64,000 nucleotides of DNA from Rhodospirillaceae bacterium (GCA_002706405.1 PALN01000033.1:1-64000); one strand, 5' to 3'; counted from the stretch's first letter, positions 25,479 to 34,615 are shown. The notes: generated by a model from the sequence alone, not told the origin. Made by a program: numbers and translations.

Positions 25479-26042
25479 CTATTCTGCCGCGTCGAGCTTC
25501 TGGTTGTAGGTTTCGAACAAACCCATGTTGCGGGCCACGTCGTAGGGCCGCTCGGTCAGGCTTTCCGCTTCCCATTCGCTGCGATGGACTTCGAAGAAGT
25601 TGCCGCCGTAGACGTGCAGCGCGCCGGTCAGTTTGTCGACCGGGTTGGTCACGGAATGGACGATGTCCTTGCCCAGCGGCGCCACGTCGCCGGGGCGCAT
25701 GGCCTTGGCGCCGGCGGCTTCGATGCGGGTATGACCGGGCTCGCCATCGACCTTTTTCCAGAACACGTTGTCCTCGGCCCCGGTATAGAGGCCGATCACC
25801 GCCCACATGTTGTGATTGTGCGGCAGCAGGGTCATGTAGGGGCCCCAGACGAGATTGAGGATCGTCAGTTCGTCCGACACGTAAAGCTTGTCGGGCCCGG
25901 CCTTGGTCGGTTCACCCAGACCGCGCAGCAGGTCCGCCGGGTCGCTGCAGGCGCGTTCGACCAGTTCCTTCACCGCCATGTGGCTGTCGGTCTCGCGGAT
26001 GGCGTCGAGACAATCCTGGGTGAAACGATCACGGTCGAACAT
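25479..26042 (-). CDS. Cysteine-dioxygenase-like cupin (predicted metal-dependent DSBH enzyme)
   Basis: 187 residues of the cysteine dioxygenase type I / COG5553 superfamily. Metal ligands are probably the two histidines in LLPHNHNMWAVIGLYTG and a third in IVHSVTNPVDKLTGALHVY. Members oxidise thiols or act as uncharacterised cupins. Start MFDRDRFTQDC has CAGGAG at a suitable distance. It is not in an obvious operon. Its position near the sulfolactate operon is suggestive of sulfur metabolism, but no substrate can be assigned. Confidence 0.75.
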   Translation of the reverse strand: MFDRDRFTQDCLDAIRETDSHMAVKELVERACSDPADLLRGLGEPTKAGPDKLYVSDELTILNLVWGPYMTLLPHNHNMWAVIGLYTGAEDNVFWKKVDGEPGHTRIEAAGAKAMRPGDVAPLGKDIVHSVTNPVDKLTGALHVYGGNFFEVHRSEWEAESLTERPYDVARNMGLFETYNQKLDAAE

Positions 26043-26847
26043 GGCGCGGGCTCCTGGCCTGGAATGCGGTGACTGCGGCGCGAACGATTCTCCGCCGGCA
26101 CTGTGTACATTCCAGCTACCATCCCGCCCCATCGGGGGCAAGCGTGATTGACGCCATTTTGTCCCTCAAAGCGGCCATTCCCGCGGACTTCCTACGCGCA
26201 CTACGTGCGCACCTGAAATCCATCCGGCGGAATCCCGCCGCCCCTGCCGCGTGAGATATCCACATTTGCGCCGAATTGCCATTATTCGCCTTTTTCCAGC
26301 CTTGCCCGGTCCGGCCGCCGAAATCCGGGCTTTCCCGCGCCGCGGCCCGCCCCGGCCTGTGAAAGATTGTAAAGTCCGGCGCCATGACACAGCGCATTCC
26401 CGTGAACCTTTCGCCGAGGGCGAACATCCCCGATGAAGGGTTGGGATCAATTCGACGGGGTGCGGGGCCGCCTCCCCCTCTTTCGACGTGAAAGCCGCGC
26501 TCAGCAAGGCTTTTTCGAACAGGCGCATTCTTCCCGGTTCCCCGGCCTCCCCCAGGGACGGCAGCGGTCTGGGCGCAGGTTCCCGGTCTTGGCGCTTCGT
26601 TGTCCCCGCTTCCGCCCCCTTGGCCTCCCCCATTCCCCGCCGCCTTCACACCCACGGACACCGATCACGCGCCTTTGGCCCCGCCACGGGCGTATAATCG
26701 AGACAATGCGCCGACATCAGGTCAAATGACGCAAAACCGGGTTCTATCCCCAAAGTTATCCACACCGCTTCACCTTCTTGACCCATATCAACGCGGTCCG
26801 CCCCTTTCGCGGCTAGGCTGCCTGCACAGCGAGGTGGAGGAATGGCC
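26043..26847. other. ~800 bp stretch without a convincing gene
   Basis: Open frames here have arginine/proline-rich, low-complexity translations typical of non-coding GC-rich DNA. The only coding hint is a 36-codon frame from GTG 26144 to 26254. A perfect DnaA-box sequence (TTATCCACA) lies at 26756-26764 and a one-mismatch copy (ATATCCACA) at 26256-26264. I could not recognise a tRNA, tmRNA, RNase P RNA or 6S RNA. The promoter of the hemerythrin-like gene must be near its right end. Confidence 0.55.
26756..26764 (+). other. Perfect DnaA-box sequence TTATCCACA
   Basis: This nonamer equals the consensus high-affinity DnaA box and lies 84 bp upstream of the hemerythrin-like gene in otherwise gene-free DNA. 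One box and one weak copy 500 bp away are not enough for an origin. It could be a regulatory DnaA site or chance. Confidence 0.3.
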
Positions 26848-27429
26848 ATGTCCGACGTGATCTGGAAACTGCGCGACGACCATAAAAAACTCGCCCGATT
26901 GATGGATTTGATCGCCCGCGAGGTCCGCATCTTCGATGCCGGCGAATTGCCCGACTACGAGCTTGTCAGCAATATCCTGGACTACACGCGGAACTATCCG
27001 GACCTCTATCACCATCCGATCGAAGACCTTGTCCTGGCGAAACTGCGCCAGCGGGACCCCGACGCCGTGGCGAGCATCGGCGAACTGGACAAGGAGCACG
27101 AAAAGCTCGGCGCCCTGACGCGCCGTTTCGCGGCGGCCCTCCACAACGTCATGCAGGATGCGGAACTGCCGCGCGATTGGTTCGTCGAAGTCGCAGGCGA
27201 CTATCTGTCCTTCCAACGCCGCCACATGCAGATGGAGGAAGTGGTGTTCTTTCCACCGGCCCTGCGCGCCTTGACTGACCAGGACTGGCAGGACATCCGG
27301 GACGCAATTACCCTACCCGACGACCCCCTGTTCGGCGACGGCGCGGGGCAGGAAAAATACGACCGCCTGCACCGGGAAATCCTGAAGTGGGGAAAACCGA
27401 CGGACGTGACCGCCTTCGCCCGACCGTGA
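26848..27429 (+). CDS. Hemerythrin domain-containing protein
   Basis: 193-residue four-helix hemerythrin/HHE-type protein. Candidate iron ligands are His in LRDDHKKL, the YHHPIEDLV pair, EHEKLGAL and RHMQMEEVVFFP. It may bind O2, NO or iron, or act as a sensor; no partner domain is present. The GGAGG at 26836-26840 is 7 bp from ATG 26848 but only 1 bp from ATG 26842, so 26848 (MSDVIWKLRDD) is the true start. It converges on the SDR gene with a 7 bp gap. Confidence 0.88.
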   Translation: MSDVIWKLRDDHKKLARLMDLIAREVRIFDAGELPDYELVSNILDYTRNYPDLYHHPIEDLVLAKLRQRDPDAVASIGELDKEHEKLGALTRRFAAALHNVMQDAELPRDWFVEVAGDYLSFQRRHMQMEEVVFFPPALRALTDQDWQDIRDAITLPDDPLFGDGAGQEKYDRLHREILKWGKPTDVTAFARP

Positions 27430-27436
27430 CCGCCGC

Positions 27437-28171
27437 CTAGCGCCCGCCGGCGACGTTCAGGACCGTGCCGGTGACGTAACCGGCCGCATCTGTGCACAGC
27501 CAATAGGCCCCTTCGGCAATTTCCCGCACCTCACCGATGCGGCCCATGGGGATGTCCGATTTCAGGGCCGTTTCGAAGCTTGCCGCGATGCCGCCGTCGA
27601 CCGCCATATCCGTTAGCACGTATCCCGGCGCCACGGCGTTGACACGGATGCCCTCCGCCGCCACTTCGCGGGCCAAGCCGTTGGTGAACACGTCGATGGC
27701 CCCCTTGAGCGCCGCATAATCGGCCCACTGCCCGGCCCCGCCCTTCTTGGTCGCGGTGGAAGACAGATTGACGATCACCCCGCCACGGCCACCCGTGGCC
27801 GTCGACATGCGCTTGACCGCCTCGCGGCAGAACAGCACCGGGCCGATGAAGTTGATCCGGGTGACCTGTTCCAGAACCTCCCGCGTGACCTCGACCGCCC
27901 GGCGGCGCGGCCCGGATACCCCGGCATTGTTGATCAGGGCGTCCAGCACGATGCCCTCGCCGTCCAACTGCTCGAACAGGGCCAGGATGTCGTCCTCGCT
28001 GCCGGAATCGCAGCGCATCGCCCGCGCGCCTGCTTCCGTCGCGACCTTATGCGCCGCGGCCGCATTGGAGACGAAGGTGAAGATGACCGACCAGCCGCGT
28101 TCGGCGAACAGCCGCACCATGGCTTCGCCGATGCCGCGGCTGCCGCCGGTGATGAGGACGGTCTTTGTCAC
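27437..28171 (-). CDS. SDR-family NAD(P)-dependent oxidoreductase
   Basis: 244 residues of the classical SDR family. TGGSRGIG lies at ~8-15, NNAG at 81-84, the catalytic serine in VNLSSTAT and YxxxK at Y152/K156 (YAALK). The C-terminal TGTVLNVAGGR is also typical. The start is GTG 28171, supported by AGGGGA 7 bp upstream and an 11 bp gap to the aldehyde dehydrogenase stop. Co-transcription with the aldehyde dehydrogenase suggests stepwise alcohol/ketone and aldehyde conversion, but the substrate is unknown. Confidence 0.87.
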   Translation of the reverse strand: MTKTVLITGGSRGIGEAMVRLFAERGWSVIFTFVSNAAAAHKVATEAGARAMRCDSGSEDDILALFEQLDGEGIVLDALINNAGVSGPRRRAVEVTREVLEQVTRINFIGPVLFCREAVKRMSTATGGRGGVIVNLSSTATKKGGAGQWADYAALKGAIDVFTNGLAREVAAEGIRVNAVAPGYVLTDMAVDGGIAASFETALKSDIPMGRIGEVREIAEGAYWLCTDAAGYVTGTVLNVAGGR

Positions 28172-28182
28172 CGTTTTGTCCC

Positions 28183-29664
28183 CTATCTCATGACAAACGG
28201 GTTCGGCACTTCGGTCGCCATGGAAATCCATACGGACTTGGTCTGCAGGTATTCCTCGATGGCGGCCTGCCCGCTTTCCCGGCCCAGGCCCGACTGCTTG
28301 TAACCGCCGAAGGGCGACATGTAGCTGACCGCCCGATAGGTATTCACCCAGACGGTCCCGGCCTGCAGTTCCTGCGACATGATGAAGGCGCGGCGGATGC
28401 TTTCCGTCCAGACCCCGGCGGCGAGGCCGAACACTACGTCGTTGCCGATGGCCAGCGCCTCTTCCTCGTCCTCGAACGGGATCACCGACAGCACCGGGCC
28501 GAACACTTCCTCCTGGGCAATACGCATCTGGTTGTTGACGCCGGTGAAGATCGTCGGTTCCACGAACCAGCCGTCGCCGCATTCGGGGCGCGACGCCTTG
28601 CTGCCCCCCAATACGGCCTCCGCCCCCTCGCCCTTGGCGATGTCCATGTAGCCCAGGATTTTCTCGTACTGGGGCGGTGTGGTGACCGGGCCGACTTGGG
28701 TATCCGGATTCATGGGATCCCCCATTTTGGCCGTCTTGGCCAGCGCCACCAGCTTATCGACGAATTCGTCGTGGATGGATTTCTGCACCAACAGGCGCGA
28801 GCCGGCGATGCAGGTCTGGCCCGTGGCGGCAAAGATGCCCGAGATCACGCCCTTGACCGCATTCTCCACGTTGCAGTCATCAAACACGATGTTGGGCGAC
28901 TTGCCGCCCAGTTCGAGAGACACCTTCTTCAACGTCTGCGCCGCCGTGGAATAGACGTGCTTGCCCGTGGCGGAGCCGCCGGTGAAGGCGATCTTGGCGA
29001 CGTCCGGATGGCTGATCAGGGCTTCGCCCGCTTCCTTGCCAAACCCGGTGACGATGTTGACCACCCCGTCGGGGAAACCGGCCTGCTTGACCAGATCCAT
29101 GAACTCCAACGCCGAGGCCGAGGTGAATTCCGACGGCTTGAGAACCACCGTGTTTCCGGCGGCCAGCGCCGGCGCCAGCTTCCACGCCGTCAGCATGAGC
29201 GGCGAGTTCCACGGCGTGATCATGCCGATGACGCCGAGCGGTTCCTTGCGCGTGAAGTTGAAGGTGTCCGGCTTGTCGATGGGGATGACGGCCCCTTCGA
29301 TCTTGTCGGCCAGGCCGCCGAAGTAATAGTACCACTGCGGCGCGTACTTGAGCTGCAGGCCCATTTCCGCGATCAGTTTGCCGTTGTCGCGGACTTCCGT
29401 CGCGGCCAGGCTGTCGGCGTTTTCGGCGATCAGGTCACCCAGCTTCCGCATCAGATGACCACGCTGGGTGGCGATGGTCTTGCGCCAACCGGGAAGTGCC
29501 GCCTTGGCCGCCTTGACGGCGCGGTCGATGTCTTCCGCGTTGCCGCGCGGAATTTCCGCCCAGGCCTTGCCCGTATAGGGGTTTTCGGTTTCAAACCATT
29601 CGCCCGAGGCCGGGTCGACCTTCTGGCCGGCAATGGTCATTTGATAGCGTTTGAGGTTGCCCAC
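28183..29664 (-). CDS. NAD-dependent aldehyde dehydrogenase
   Basis: 493-residue class 1/2-like aldehyde dehydrogenase. The catalytic glutamate is E251 in SLELGGKSPNIV and the nucleophile is C285 in ATGQTCIAGSR; FTGGSATGK is the NAD-binding turn and PFGGYKQSGLGRE closes the active site. Start is GTG 29664 behind GGAGGAGAC; the frame upstream of it lacks coding character. Full length and all key residues suggest activity. It could oxidise an aldehyde made by the TPP decarboxylase nearby, but it is separated from that by the histidine kinase and so may be independent. Confidence 0.9.
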   Translation of the reverse strand: MGNLKRYQMTIAGQKVDPASGEWFETENPYTGKAWAEIPRGNAEDIDRAVKAAKAALPGWRKTIATQRGHLMRKLGDLIAENADSLAATEVRDNGKLIAEMGLQLKYAPQWYYYFGGLADKIEGAVIPIDKPDTFNFTRKEPLGVIGMITPWNSPLMLTAWKLAPALAAGNTVVLKPSEFTSASALEFMDLVKQAGFPDGVVNIVTGFGKEAGEALISHPDVAKIAFTGGSATGKHVYSTAAQTLKKVSLELGGKSPNIVFDDCNVENAVKGVISGIFAATGQTCIAGSRLLVQKSIHDEFVDKLVALAKTAKMGDPMNPDTQVGPVTTPPQYEKILGYMDIAKGEGAEAVLGGSKASRPECGDGWFVEPTIFTGVNNQMRIAQEEVFGPVLSVIPFEDEEEALAIGNDVVFGLAAGVWTESIRRAFIMSQELQAGTVWVNTYRAVSYMSPFGGYKQSGLGRESGQAAIEEYLQTKSVWISMATEVPNPFVMR

Positions 29665-29770
29665 GATTGTCTCCTCCACATTAAGTCGTGTTTGAGACAA
29701 TCCTATCAGGCGGAGGCTGGAATCCGATAGAGCCAACGCCGGTCGCGCCCTCCGCCACGGGGCCTGACAT

Positions 29771-30796
29771 CTAGCAGGCGATTTTGAACACGTCAGGATC
29801 CGCGGCGACAATGCGCTCTGCCGGGATTCCCAAAATGACACGGAATCCGTGACCGGTGCCGGATTTGATGGAAATTTCGCAATCGTGCGCTTCGGCGATC
29901 TTCTCGACGATCCACAGCCCGAGGCCTGCGCTATCGCCATAGGAATCGGAATTCTCGTTCAATCGGGCATACCTTTGCGCGGCATCCGTCACGCGCCCCG
30001 ACGTCAGCCCGACACCGTTGTCATAGACCGTCAGATAAACGTTGTTGCCGGGTCCCGTGCAGAGCACATGGATGCCGATATCCGCATCCCTGCCAGCGTA
30101 CTTCACCGCATTCGTCAAAAGATTGGTGACATAGCGGCGGAACAGGGTCCGGTCGAACACGACATTCACCGGCGGAACGTTTCCGGATACCGTAATGGCG
30201 TGGCGCCCGCCCTTCCATCCGGCGATCAGCTTGCTGCAGAAGTGCAACTCACCCATTAGGTCGAATGTCTCTTCGCGGATGGCCAACGGATCATCGGAAT
30301 TCAGGCGTGAAATATCGAGGATCTGCGAGATCGTCAGATCAAGCATGTTCGCGGCCCGATTGATGTCTTCCGTGTACTCGACATACTTCTCGTGCCCCAG
30401 GGCGCCGAACACCTGCGTCCGCATCATTTCCGAAAATCCCATGATGCTGTTGACCGGCGTTTTCAGGTCGTGGCTCATGGCCGCGAAAAAACCGTCGCGG
30501 GCAGCCAGGGCATCGCGCAGATCGTTTTCGACCGCCATGCGGTGACGATTGTCCGCCTTCGTCCGCTCGATCAGCCCCTGATTGATACGGATTTGTCCGA
30601 ACAACAAAATGAACACATAGATCGCCAGCGCGACGGCGATGACCGGTGCATCGCGCAGTGCCCAGGACTCATTCGCCGTGACGAACGCGTCCCATTGCGC
30701 CATCGGATCCATGTCGGCGGCCAGCAAATGGGTGAGGAAGGCAATCAGAATGCCGCCGACGCCGGCCAGAATAAGGTTATTTGTGTGCTTCCGCAT
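29771..30796 (-). CDS. Membrane-bound sensor histidine kinase
   Basis: 341 residues. Two TM helices (~8-27 and ~51-68) frame a short periplasmic loop of about 25 residues. The HisKA box MSHDLKTPVNSIMGFSEM has phospho-acceptor H109. The HATPase domain shows an N box TNLLTNAVKYA, G1 VYDNGVGL and G2 GLGLWIVEK. ATG 30796 has GGGGA just upstream; a TTG at 30814 is a weaker alternative. No response regulator is adjacent. It may serve the response regulator/Hpt pair 7 kb away, but that is speculation. Confidence 0.9.
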   Translation of the reverse strand: MRKHTNNLILAGVGGILIAFLTHLLAADMDPMAQWDAFVTANESWALRDAPVIAVALAIYVFILLFGQIRINQGLIERTKADNRHRMAVENDLRDALAARDGFFAAMSHDLKTPVNSIMGFSEMMRTQVFGALGHEKYVEYTEDINRAANMLDLTISQILDISRLNSDDPLAIREETFDLMGELHFCSKLIAGWKGGRHAITVSGNVPPVNVVFDRTLFRRYVTNLLTNAVKYAGRDADIGIHVLCTGPGNNVYLTVYDNGVGLTSGRVTDAAQRYARLNENSDSYGDSAGLGLWIVEKIAEAHDCEISIKSGTGHGFRVILGIPAERIVAADPDVFKIAC

Positions 30797-30918
30797 TTGA
30801 TCCCCGAGACCCAATGTGATTGACGATGCCGTTCAACACATAGCGCGCGATCGACGAACCACACACAGCAATATGCATGCCATGTCGGCCGAAAACCTCG
30901 GAAACCTATCCTTAAGGG

Positions 30919-31335
30919 CTAGACCATTGCCGCGAAGACGTCGTCTTTCGTCTCGAATTCACGGGTCAGGCAATAGGTCTTGGCGATGACCTTCCACTCG
31001 CCGTCGATGCGAATGCAGGCCAGAAGGTCCGTGAAGTCCCGCTTTCCCACCAGAACCTCTACCTTCACGTTGGCCGTGTCCGGCCCGGCGAAGTCGATGG
31101 AGACGATGCGCTCCTTGCGGGGAAAGCCAGCGGCCTCGGGGGATTCCCGCTCGCGGATCAGCTTTTCGAACTCGGCCATGGTCCAATGAATGCGCGCGCC
31201 GCCCACATCGGCCGCGTTCATTCGGGCATCGGGGTGGAATGCCCTTTTGAACAGCAGATCCGTATCCCCCTTATAAAGGCCGTCGAGATAGGCCTGGATG
31301 CAGGATTGAACCCCTGCCAGATCGGTGCCGCTCAT
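30919..31335 (-). CDS. NTF2-like / SnoaL-fold protein
   Basis: 138-residue small alpha+beta barrel protein of the nuclear transport factor 2-like family (putative lumazine-binding type). Typical features are the N-terminal helix QSCIQAYLDGLYKGD, HPDARMNA, and the C-terminal strand DGEWKVIAKTYCL. ATG 31335 is preceded by AGGAGG at 8-9 bp. It follows the TPP beta-like subunit by 32 bp and is probably in the same transcript as the TRAP genes. Family members range from enzymes to ligand-binding proteins; no catalytic assignment is possible. Confidence 0.82.
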   Translation of the reverse strand: MSGTDLAGVQSCIQAYLDGLYKGDTDLLFKRAFHPDARMNAADVGGARIHWTMAEFEKLIRERESPEAAGFPRKERIVSIDFAGPDTANVKVEVLVGKRDFTDLLACIRIDGEWKVIAKTYCLTREFETKDDVFAAMV

Positions 31336-31367
31336 AAATGCATCCTCCTGCTCAACATGCAGGCACT

Positions 31368-31976
31368 CTAAAGCAGGCTGTCGGGCCCCAACAGCCTTTC
31401 CCGGAACCGGTTCTTCAGATGCACCCCGTCCTTGGTCGGCAGGATGAAGGGCAGCGGTTCGGCCTTGACCTTGATGTCGACGAACACCGGTCCCTTGGTT
31501 TCCTTGATCAGCGGCAGGGCCGCCATCAGTTCGGCTTCGGTCTTGACCGTGGCCGTGACCGGAAAGCCGCAGGCCTTGGCGACGGCGGCCATGTCGACGG
31601 GTCCCGCCGTATGGGTCGCCTGCATGCCGGTTTCGCCATAGCGTTCGTTGTCGAACACGATGATCGCCAGATTCTCGACCCGCTGCGTGGCGATGGTCGC
31701 GAAAGAGCCCATGGCCATGAGCATTTCCCCGTCGCCGGTCATCACCATGACCCGCTTGCCCGGCTGTGCGGTTGCCAGGCCCAGGCCCATGGTGGCGGCC
31801 CCGCCCATCGCCCCCCACAAGGGGAAGGTCAGCGGATGATCGCCGGCATTGGTGGCGTCCCAGTTGGGGGAGCCCAGGCCGGTGACGACCAGGAAGTCGT
31901 CGGTGCGGTCCTTCAGCAGGGTCTTGGCGACCTCGCGGCGGTGCAGTTCGTAATTGTCAGCGCGTTGCTTATCCAT
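31368..31976 (-). CDS. TPP-dependent decarboxylase, beta-type subunit (phosphonopyruvate/sulfopyruvate decarboxylase-like)
   Basis: 202-residue C-terminal TPP domain with cofactor motif MTGDGEMLMAMGSFATIA continuing to IVFDNERYGETGMQ. It resembles the beta half of phosphonopyruvate decarboxylases and is a paralogue of comE, but clearly diverged. With the next gene upstream it should form a heteromeric decarboxylase of a 2-oxoacid with a charged 3-substituent. It is the fourth gene of a TAXI-TRAP permease-alpha-beta-NTF2 run, so its substrate is probably what the TRAP system imports or a product of it. Confidence 0.82.
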   Translation of the reverse strand: MDKQRADNYELHRREVAKTLLKDRTDDFLVVTGLGSPNWDATNAGDHPLTFPLWGAMGGAATMGLGLATAQPGKRVMVMTGDGEMLMAMGSFATIATQRVENLAIIVFDNERYGETGMQATHTAGPVDMAAVAKACGFPVTATVKTEAELMAALPLIKETKGPVFVDIKVKAEPLPFILPTKDGVHLKNRFRERLLGPDSLL

Positions 31977-31991
31977 GTTCGTGTTCCCGCC

Positions 31992-32513
31992 TTACTTGCC
32001 GAAAGTCTTCACGGGCATGAGCTTCTGATGAAGAAGCACCGCCGCCATGTCCGGCCAGCCATAGGCCTGCTCGCCGGCCGAGCGCACCGTCTCACCGACC
32101 TGATCCGGCTCGTCAACTTGTGTGACTTTCACGCCCATGGCCTCCAGGGCCGGGCGCGTGCCCTCACCCATGGGTTTCTGCCATGGATTGAACTCGCGCC
32201 ACTGGGCCCGCATGGTAACCAGCATCAGCAACGGAAAGCGGCAGGTATTGGCCAGTGAGATCATGTTGATGCAATTCCCCACGCCCGAAGACTGAAGCAG
32301 CATCACCGCCCGCTCACCGCCAAGCCAGGCACCGGCGGACAGGCTGATGCCTTCTTCCTCGGTCGTCAGCGGAATGCAACGCATGGCGTTGTCCGCTTCG
32401 CACATCTTGAGCAGTCGGGCATGGCCCGCATCGGGGACATAGGCAACTTGGCGCACGTCCAAATCCTTGAGGACGTCGTAGATATCCGGCGCCCAGGCGT
32501 AATTTTCTGTCAT
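31992..32513 (-). CDS. TPP-dependent decarboxylase, alpha-type subunit (phosphonopyruvate/sulfopyruvate decarboxylase-like)
   Basis: 173-residue N-terminal PYR-type TPP domain: VAYVPDAGHARLLKMC, the glutamate-bearing PLTTEEEGISLSAGAWLGG, and QSSGVGNCINMISLANTC. This pattern is close to phosphonopyruvate decarboxylase N-halves. The comD product has cysteine-rich variants at the same sites, so the two pairs probably have different substrates. It lies 96 bp downstream of the TRAP permease and 15 bp before the beta-like gene, consistent with one operon. Substrate unassigned. Confidence 0.82.
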   Translation of the reverse strand: MTENYAWAPDIYDVLKDLDVRQVAYVPDAGHARLLKMCEADNAMRCIPLTTEEEGISLSAGAWLGGERAVMLLQSSGVGNCINMISLANTCRFPLLMLVTMRAQWREFNPWQKPMGEGTRPALEAMGVKVTQVDEPDQVGETVRSAGEQAYGWPDMAAVLLHQKLMPVKTFGK

Positions 32514-32609
32514 GGTTCTTGGCTGTTCCGTCCGTTACGGGTGAGATGATCTTAGAAATGATGCCCCTGCCCGCCAATTGAGATTATCTGGGCGTGGGTT
32601 GAGATTTTA

Positions 32610-34565
32610 TCAGCCGGATGCCTTGGCGGCCCGGATCTGCCGTGGTCGCTGGTACAGCACCCAGGCGACGATGATCAGCAGAACCGGCACGCAGGCGATG
32701 GCCGCAATGGCGTCATCCGGATACAGAAGCGCGAACAGCGACACCACCATCAGCACGCCACGTGCCGTCAAATTCCTTATCCGGTCGGTCGCGAAGCGGG
32801 CCTGAATGGCAAACACGATGCCCAAGGTCGGCACGAGAATGAGGCCGAGTGCGGCCAGTTGATCCACCCCGGGCTGCTTCACCAGTTCCGGACGGATGAA
32901 GACGCCCGCCATCAGGGTGAACAAGGAAACGCAAAGCATCAGCGCGCGGCCCAACGTTCGCATGAACGACGCATCCGCAATCTTCGCCGTCACCGCGGCG
33001 ACCACCGAAGTGGGTGGCGTCAACTCGCCCCAGACCGCCAGGAAAAAGGCGTAGAAATGGACGACCCAGGGATCGACGCAGGACTTGATCATGGGCGGCG
33101 CGATGACCAGGGCGGTCAGGATGTAGGTCGGGGCCGGCGGCAGGCCGGTGCCGACCAGGGCACCGAACAGGAAGGCGATCACCGCCATGGCGATCAGGTT
33201 GATGCCGGCGGCTTCCAGCATCAGCACGCCGACCTTGGTCGGGATACCGGTAATGACGAACACGCCCGTCATGATCGACAAGGCCGCAAGCAGCAAAGTC
33301 AGGTCCGCCGTCATGGACGAGAACGCATCGATCATCCGCCCGATCGGGGTCAGCAACTGGCGGATCGACGGTCTGCCTTCCACCCTGAAGCGACGGTAGG
33401 CATCAATGCTGAACATGACCGGCGCCACCATCACGAAGATGGTCAAGGCGGCGATCATGGCCGCCATATGGGTGACCGCCATCAGCCCGATCAGCCCGAA
33501 CACGACCATGGCGAACACACCGATGTTGACGGCGTCACCGATCGTGAACGTGCCACCGGGCAAGGTTACCTCGGTGTCCGCGCGGTAGTGGACCGACAGC
33601 AGATAGACCGACGCGATCAGCGCGACGAAGTAGATGACGGCCGGTGCGTAGCCGCGGGCGACCACGTCGAAATAGCTTTCCCCCAGGAAGTCGGCCATCA
33701 GGAAAGCGGAGATCCCCATGATCGGCGGCATCAACTGCCCGCCGAGGGACGACGCCGCCTCGATCGCCGCAGCCGTTGCGCGCGGCAATCCCGACTGGAT
33801 CATCGCGGGAATGGTTGCCGATCCCGTCGCCGCGGCGTTGGCCGCGCCCGACCCACTGACCGTCGCGACGCCGAGCGACCCGATGACCGCGGCCTGCGGC
33901 AGGGCATAGGGCGATTTCGCCGAAATCAGGCCGGCGCCCAGAAGAATTGATTCAACCCCGCCGAACGCGCGCAGAACGCTGAGGACCAGAATGAACGACC
34001 CGATCAGGGTAAGCGCCAACTGCGGCAGGCGGGAATAGACTCCCGTCGTCATCTCCAGGCTTGAGGCCGTTACGATGCGTTCCCAACTCATGCCCGGGTG
34101 GTGGAACATGCCGCCGACATGATTGCCGTAAACGGCATAGAGGATCAGCACGACGTTGAGGACCAGGATCACGAAATACCGCTTGCGCGTATATTCCAGG
34201 ATCAACAACGCCATGATCCCGCCCATGATCATGTCGGTCGTGTTCCAAAACCCGGCGCGGTCGGTGCGGATCGCGAAGAATTCCGAGCGCATGTAATAGA
34301 GCACGGCAAGCGCCAGACCGATCTGAACGGCGCCGATGGCGATGTTCGTCATCGGGCCTAGGCTGGGGTAAAGGTCGTTGGTGCGCAGCGCCTGCAGAAT
34401 GAACAGGACATAACACACAGGCAACATGGTCACCGCAAGGACGGTCGGACCACCTTCGCCGCTGATGAAGTAATTGAATAGATAAACAAAAAAGATCGTG
34501 GCCGTGAGCATATAGAGGCCGTCAAGAGCGGCCATCAGGCGCTTCGGATAAGGGGAGGCGGACAT
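32610..34565 (-). CDS. TRAP transporter fused permease subunit (4TM/12TM)
   Basis: 651-residue integral membrane protein with about 16 or more TM helices. It fuses the small DctQ-like and large DctM-like subunits as in TAXI-type systems. Signature stretches are SGSGAANAAATGSATIPAM and EAASSLGGQLMPPIMGISAF in the first DctM half and GTGLPPAPTYILTALVIAP in the second. It imports an organic acid with a sodium or proton gradient. ATG 34565 (MSASPYPKRL) is used. The TAXI receptor gene lies just upstream with a strong hairpin between. The downstream TPP pair hints at the substrate class. Confidence 0.93.
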   Translation of the reverse strand: MSASPYPKRLMAALDGLYMLTATIFFVYLFNYFISGEGGPTVLAVTMLPVCYVLFILQALRTNDLYPSLGPMTNIAIGAVQIGLALAVLYYMRSEFFAIRTDRAGFWNTTDMIMGGIMALLILEYTRKRYFVILVLNVVLILYAVYGNHVGGMFHHPGMSWERIVTASSLEMTTGVYSRLPQLALTLIGSFILVLSVLRAFGGVESILLGAGLISAKSPYALPQAAVIGSLGVATVSGSGAANAAATGSATIPAMIQSGLPRATAAAIEAASSLGGQLMPPIMGISAFLMADFLGESYFDVVARGYAPAVIYFVALIASVYLLSVHYRADTEVTLPGGTFTIGDAVNIGVFAMVVFGLIGLMAVTHMAAMIAALTIFVMVAPVMFSIDAYRRFRVEGRPSIRQLLTPIGRMIDAFSSMTADLTLLLAALSIMTGVFVITGIPTKVGVLMLEAAGINLIAMAVIAFLFGALVGTGLPPAPTYILTALVIAPPMIKSCVDPWVVHFYAFFLAVWGELTPPTSVVAAVTAKIADASFMRTLGRALMLCVSLFTLMAGVFIRPELVKQPGVDQLAALGLILVPTLGIVFAIQARFATDRIRNLTARGVLMVVSLFALLYPDDAIAAIACVPVLLIIVAWVLYQRPRQIRAAKASG

Positions 34566-34588
34566 GCTGACACCTGTCGACATCACGC

Positions 34589-34615
34589 GGGGCGGGCGCC
34601 AAGAGCGCCCGCCCC
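34589..34615. other. Intercistronic hairpin between TAXI receptor and TRAP permease genes
   Basis: GGGGCGGGCGC pairs perfectly with GCGCCCGCCCC over 11 bp with a 5-base loop. A smaller GCCGC-AAAA-GCGGC hairpin follows at 34630-34643, next to the receptor stop. On the transcribed strand there is no U-run after the large stem. Such stems between binding-protein and permease genes typically protect the upstream message and give more receptor than permease. Confidence 0.6.

Noticed and set aside
26144..26254. 36-codon frame from GTG preceded by a G-run, translation starting VIDAILSLKAAIPADF
   Set aside because: It has an amphipathic look but no homology I recognise and only weak translation signals; kept only as a possibility within the gap description.
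26441..26461. Sequence resembling a tmRNA 5' end (GGATCAATTCGACGGGG)
   Set aside because: No tag-peptide frame, no matching 3' acceptor half and no CCA end could be found nearby.
26166..26633. 155-codon minus-strand frame in the gene-free stretch
   Set aside because: Arg/Gly/Pro/Ser-rich translation, no domain, no ribosome-binding site and poor codon pattern; treated as non-coding.
26256..26764. Chromosome origin suggested by DnaA-box sequences
   Set aside because: Only one perfect and one imperfect box, no AT-rich unwinding region and no dnaA, hemE or parAB genes nearby.
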